A program made the position numbers and the translations under genes. The notes under the pieces were generated by a model. That model had not been told where the DNA came from, did not search any database, and saw only the letters and a program-made list of their open reading frames with translations. A stretch of DNA of 64,000 nt from Prorocentrum cordatum (Eukaryota; Sar; Dinophyceae; Prorocentrales; Prorocentraceae): positions 49,440 through 113,439 of the forward strand of contig CAUYUJ010016903.1 of the NCBI GenBank assembly GCA_963575745.1. The letters run 5' to 3'. This document shows, piece by piece, positions 63,471-64,000 of the stretch (its first letter is position 1; every line of letters begins with the position of its first letter).

Positions 63471-64000
63471 CGAATGTGAGTGATGCTGACGATGGTGGCA
63501 GGAACGGTGATGACAAAGAGAGGGTGTGGGATGATGAGGCGATGCATGGCGATAACACGATAACGGACGGTGACATGATGATGAGTGGGTGAGTGGGTAA
63601 TGAGTGAGTGTGACTACGTGAGTAAGGGTGAGTGTGTGGTTAGCGGAAATGATTGCTGGTGGCCCTGATGGGTTCATGGCATGATAATGAATGGGTGGGT
63701 GACGAGTGAATGAGCGAGATAGTGAGCGGGTGATCAAGATGATCGGTGACGATGATAGGATGGAGATGACAGGAGGAGCGGGTGAGGTGTGAGGTTCCTG
63801 CGCAGAGGTGTGCAGAAAAAAAAACAAACAATCCCACTTAGGATGTGGGGAACAAGACATAGCAAAAGACTACCTTCGAAGGAGGCTGCGCCTTAGAAGG
63901 CGTTGGCCCTGCATCTGTAAAGAAGGCCCGCGCCTTCTGAGAAGCAGGGGGGCTTCTAAAGAGCCTTACCCCCTCCCCCGTGCCCCCCTCTGCGCGTGGA
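63471..64000. other. No gene; (GTGA)-rich degenerate sequence
   Basis: GAGTGGGTGA and GATGATGA motifs dominate 63560-63780. The remainder to the window end shows AAGGCGC/GCGCCTT inverted motifs near 63880-63935. Confidence 0.5.

Overview
The window looks like nuclear DNA from a dinoflagellate, probably a core dinoflagellate with a very large, GC-rich, repeat-laden genome. The evidence is a non-LTR retrotransposon of the type I associate with dinoflagellates (ORF1 with a WxCxxC...N...CxxC zinc finger and coiled coil; ORF2 with APE endonuclease, reverse transcriptase, RNase H and a C-terminal Cys/His domain), very long (CCT)n/(GGA)n tracts, and many degenerate minisatellites. No bacterial operon, rRNA, tRNA, CRISPR array or spliced-leader sequence was recognised. 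The species assignment is inference.

Layout. 1-780: GC-rich DNA with a 250-bp foldback element. 781-7659: an apparently intact LINE on the + strand (ORF1 930-2111, ORF2 2062-7659). 7660-11850: degenerate tandem repeats, a G-rich hairpin, a TIR element and microsatellites. 11850-14430: a frameshifted 3' half of a second LINE on the - strand. 14430-20045: a repeat island with palindromic 34-nt and 38-nt hairpins and a CCAAGAGG-type array containing 387-bp tandem units. 20045-22690: the 5' half (ORF1 plus endonuclease) of a decayed LINE on the - strand, with a TIR element inserted in its ORF1. 22700-38640: microsatellites and pairs of dispersed repeats, including several short TIR families in two copies, and a 100-N assembly gap (36401-36500). 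38640-42160: a segmental tandem duplication with a 73-bp repeat and a GAGGCT array. 42160-57000: repeated CCAAGAGG blocks, poly(CAT)/(CAG) arrays and one possible split host gene (- strand, 47973-49311). 57280-58130 and 62040-63470: complex tandem arrays; between them lies a GGA-rich stretch of more than 1 kb.

Most long open frames here are artefacts of stop-poor, GC-rich or triplet-repeat DNA. The only convincing coding sequence is the LINE at 930-7659. The most unusual material is the set of dispersed CCAAGAGG elements with shared cores, the exactly repeated 38-nt hairpin, and short TIR elements with clean target-site duplications. These are candidates for non-autonomous or introner-like families, but nothing here proves a new functional system.
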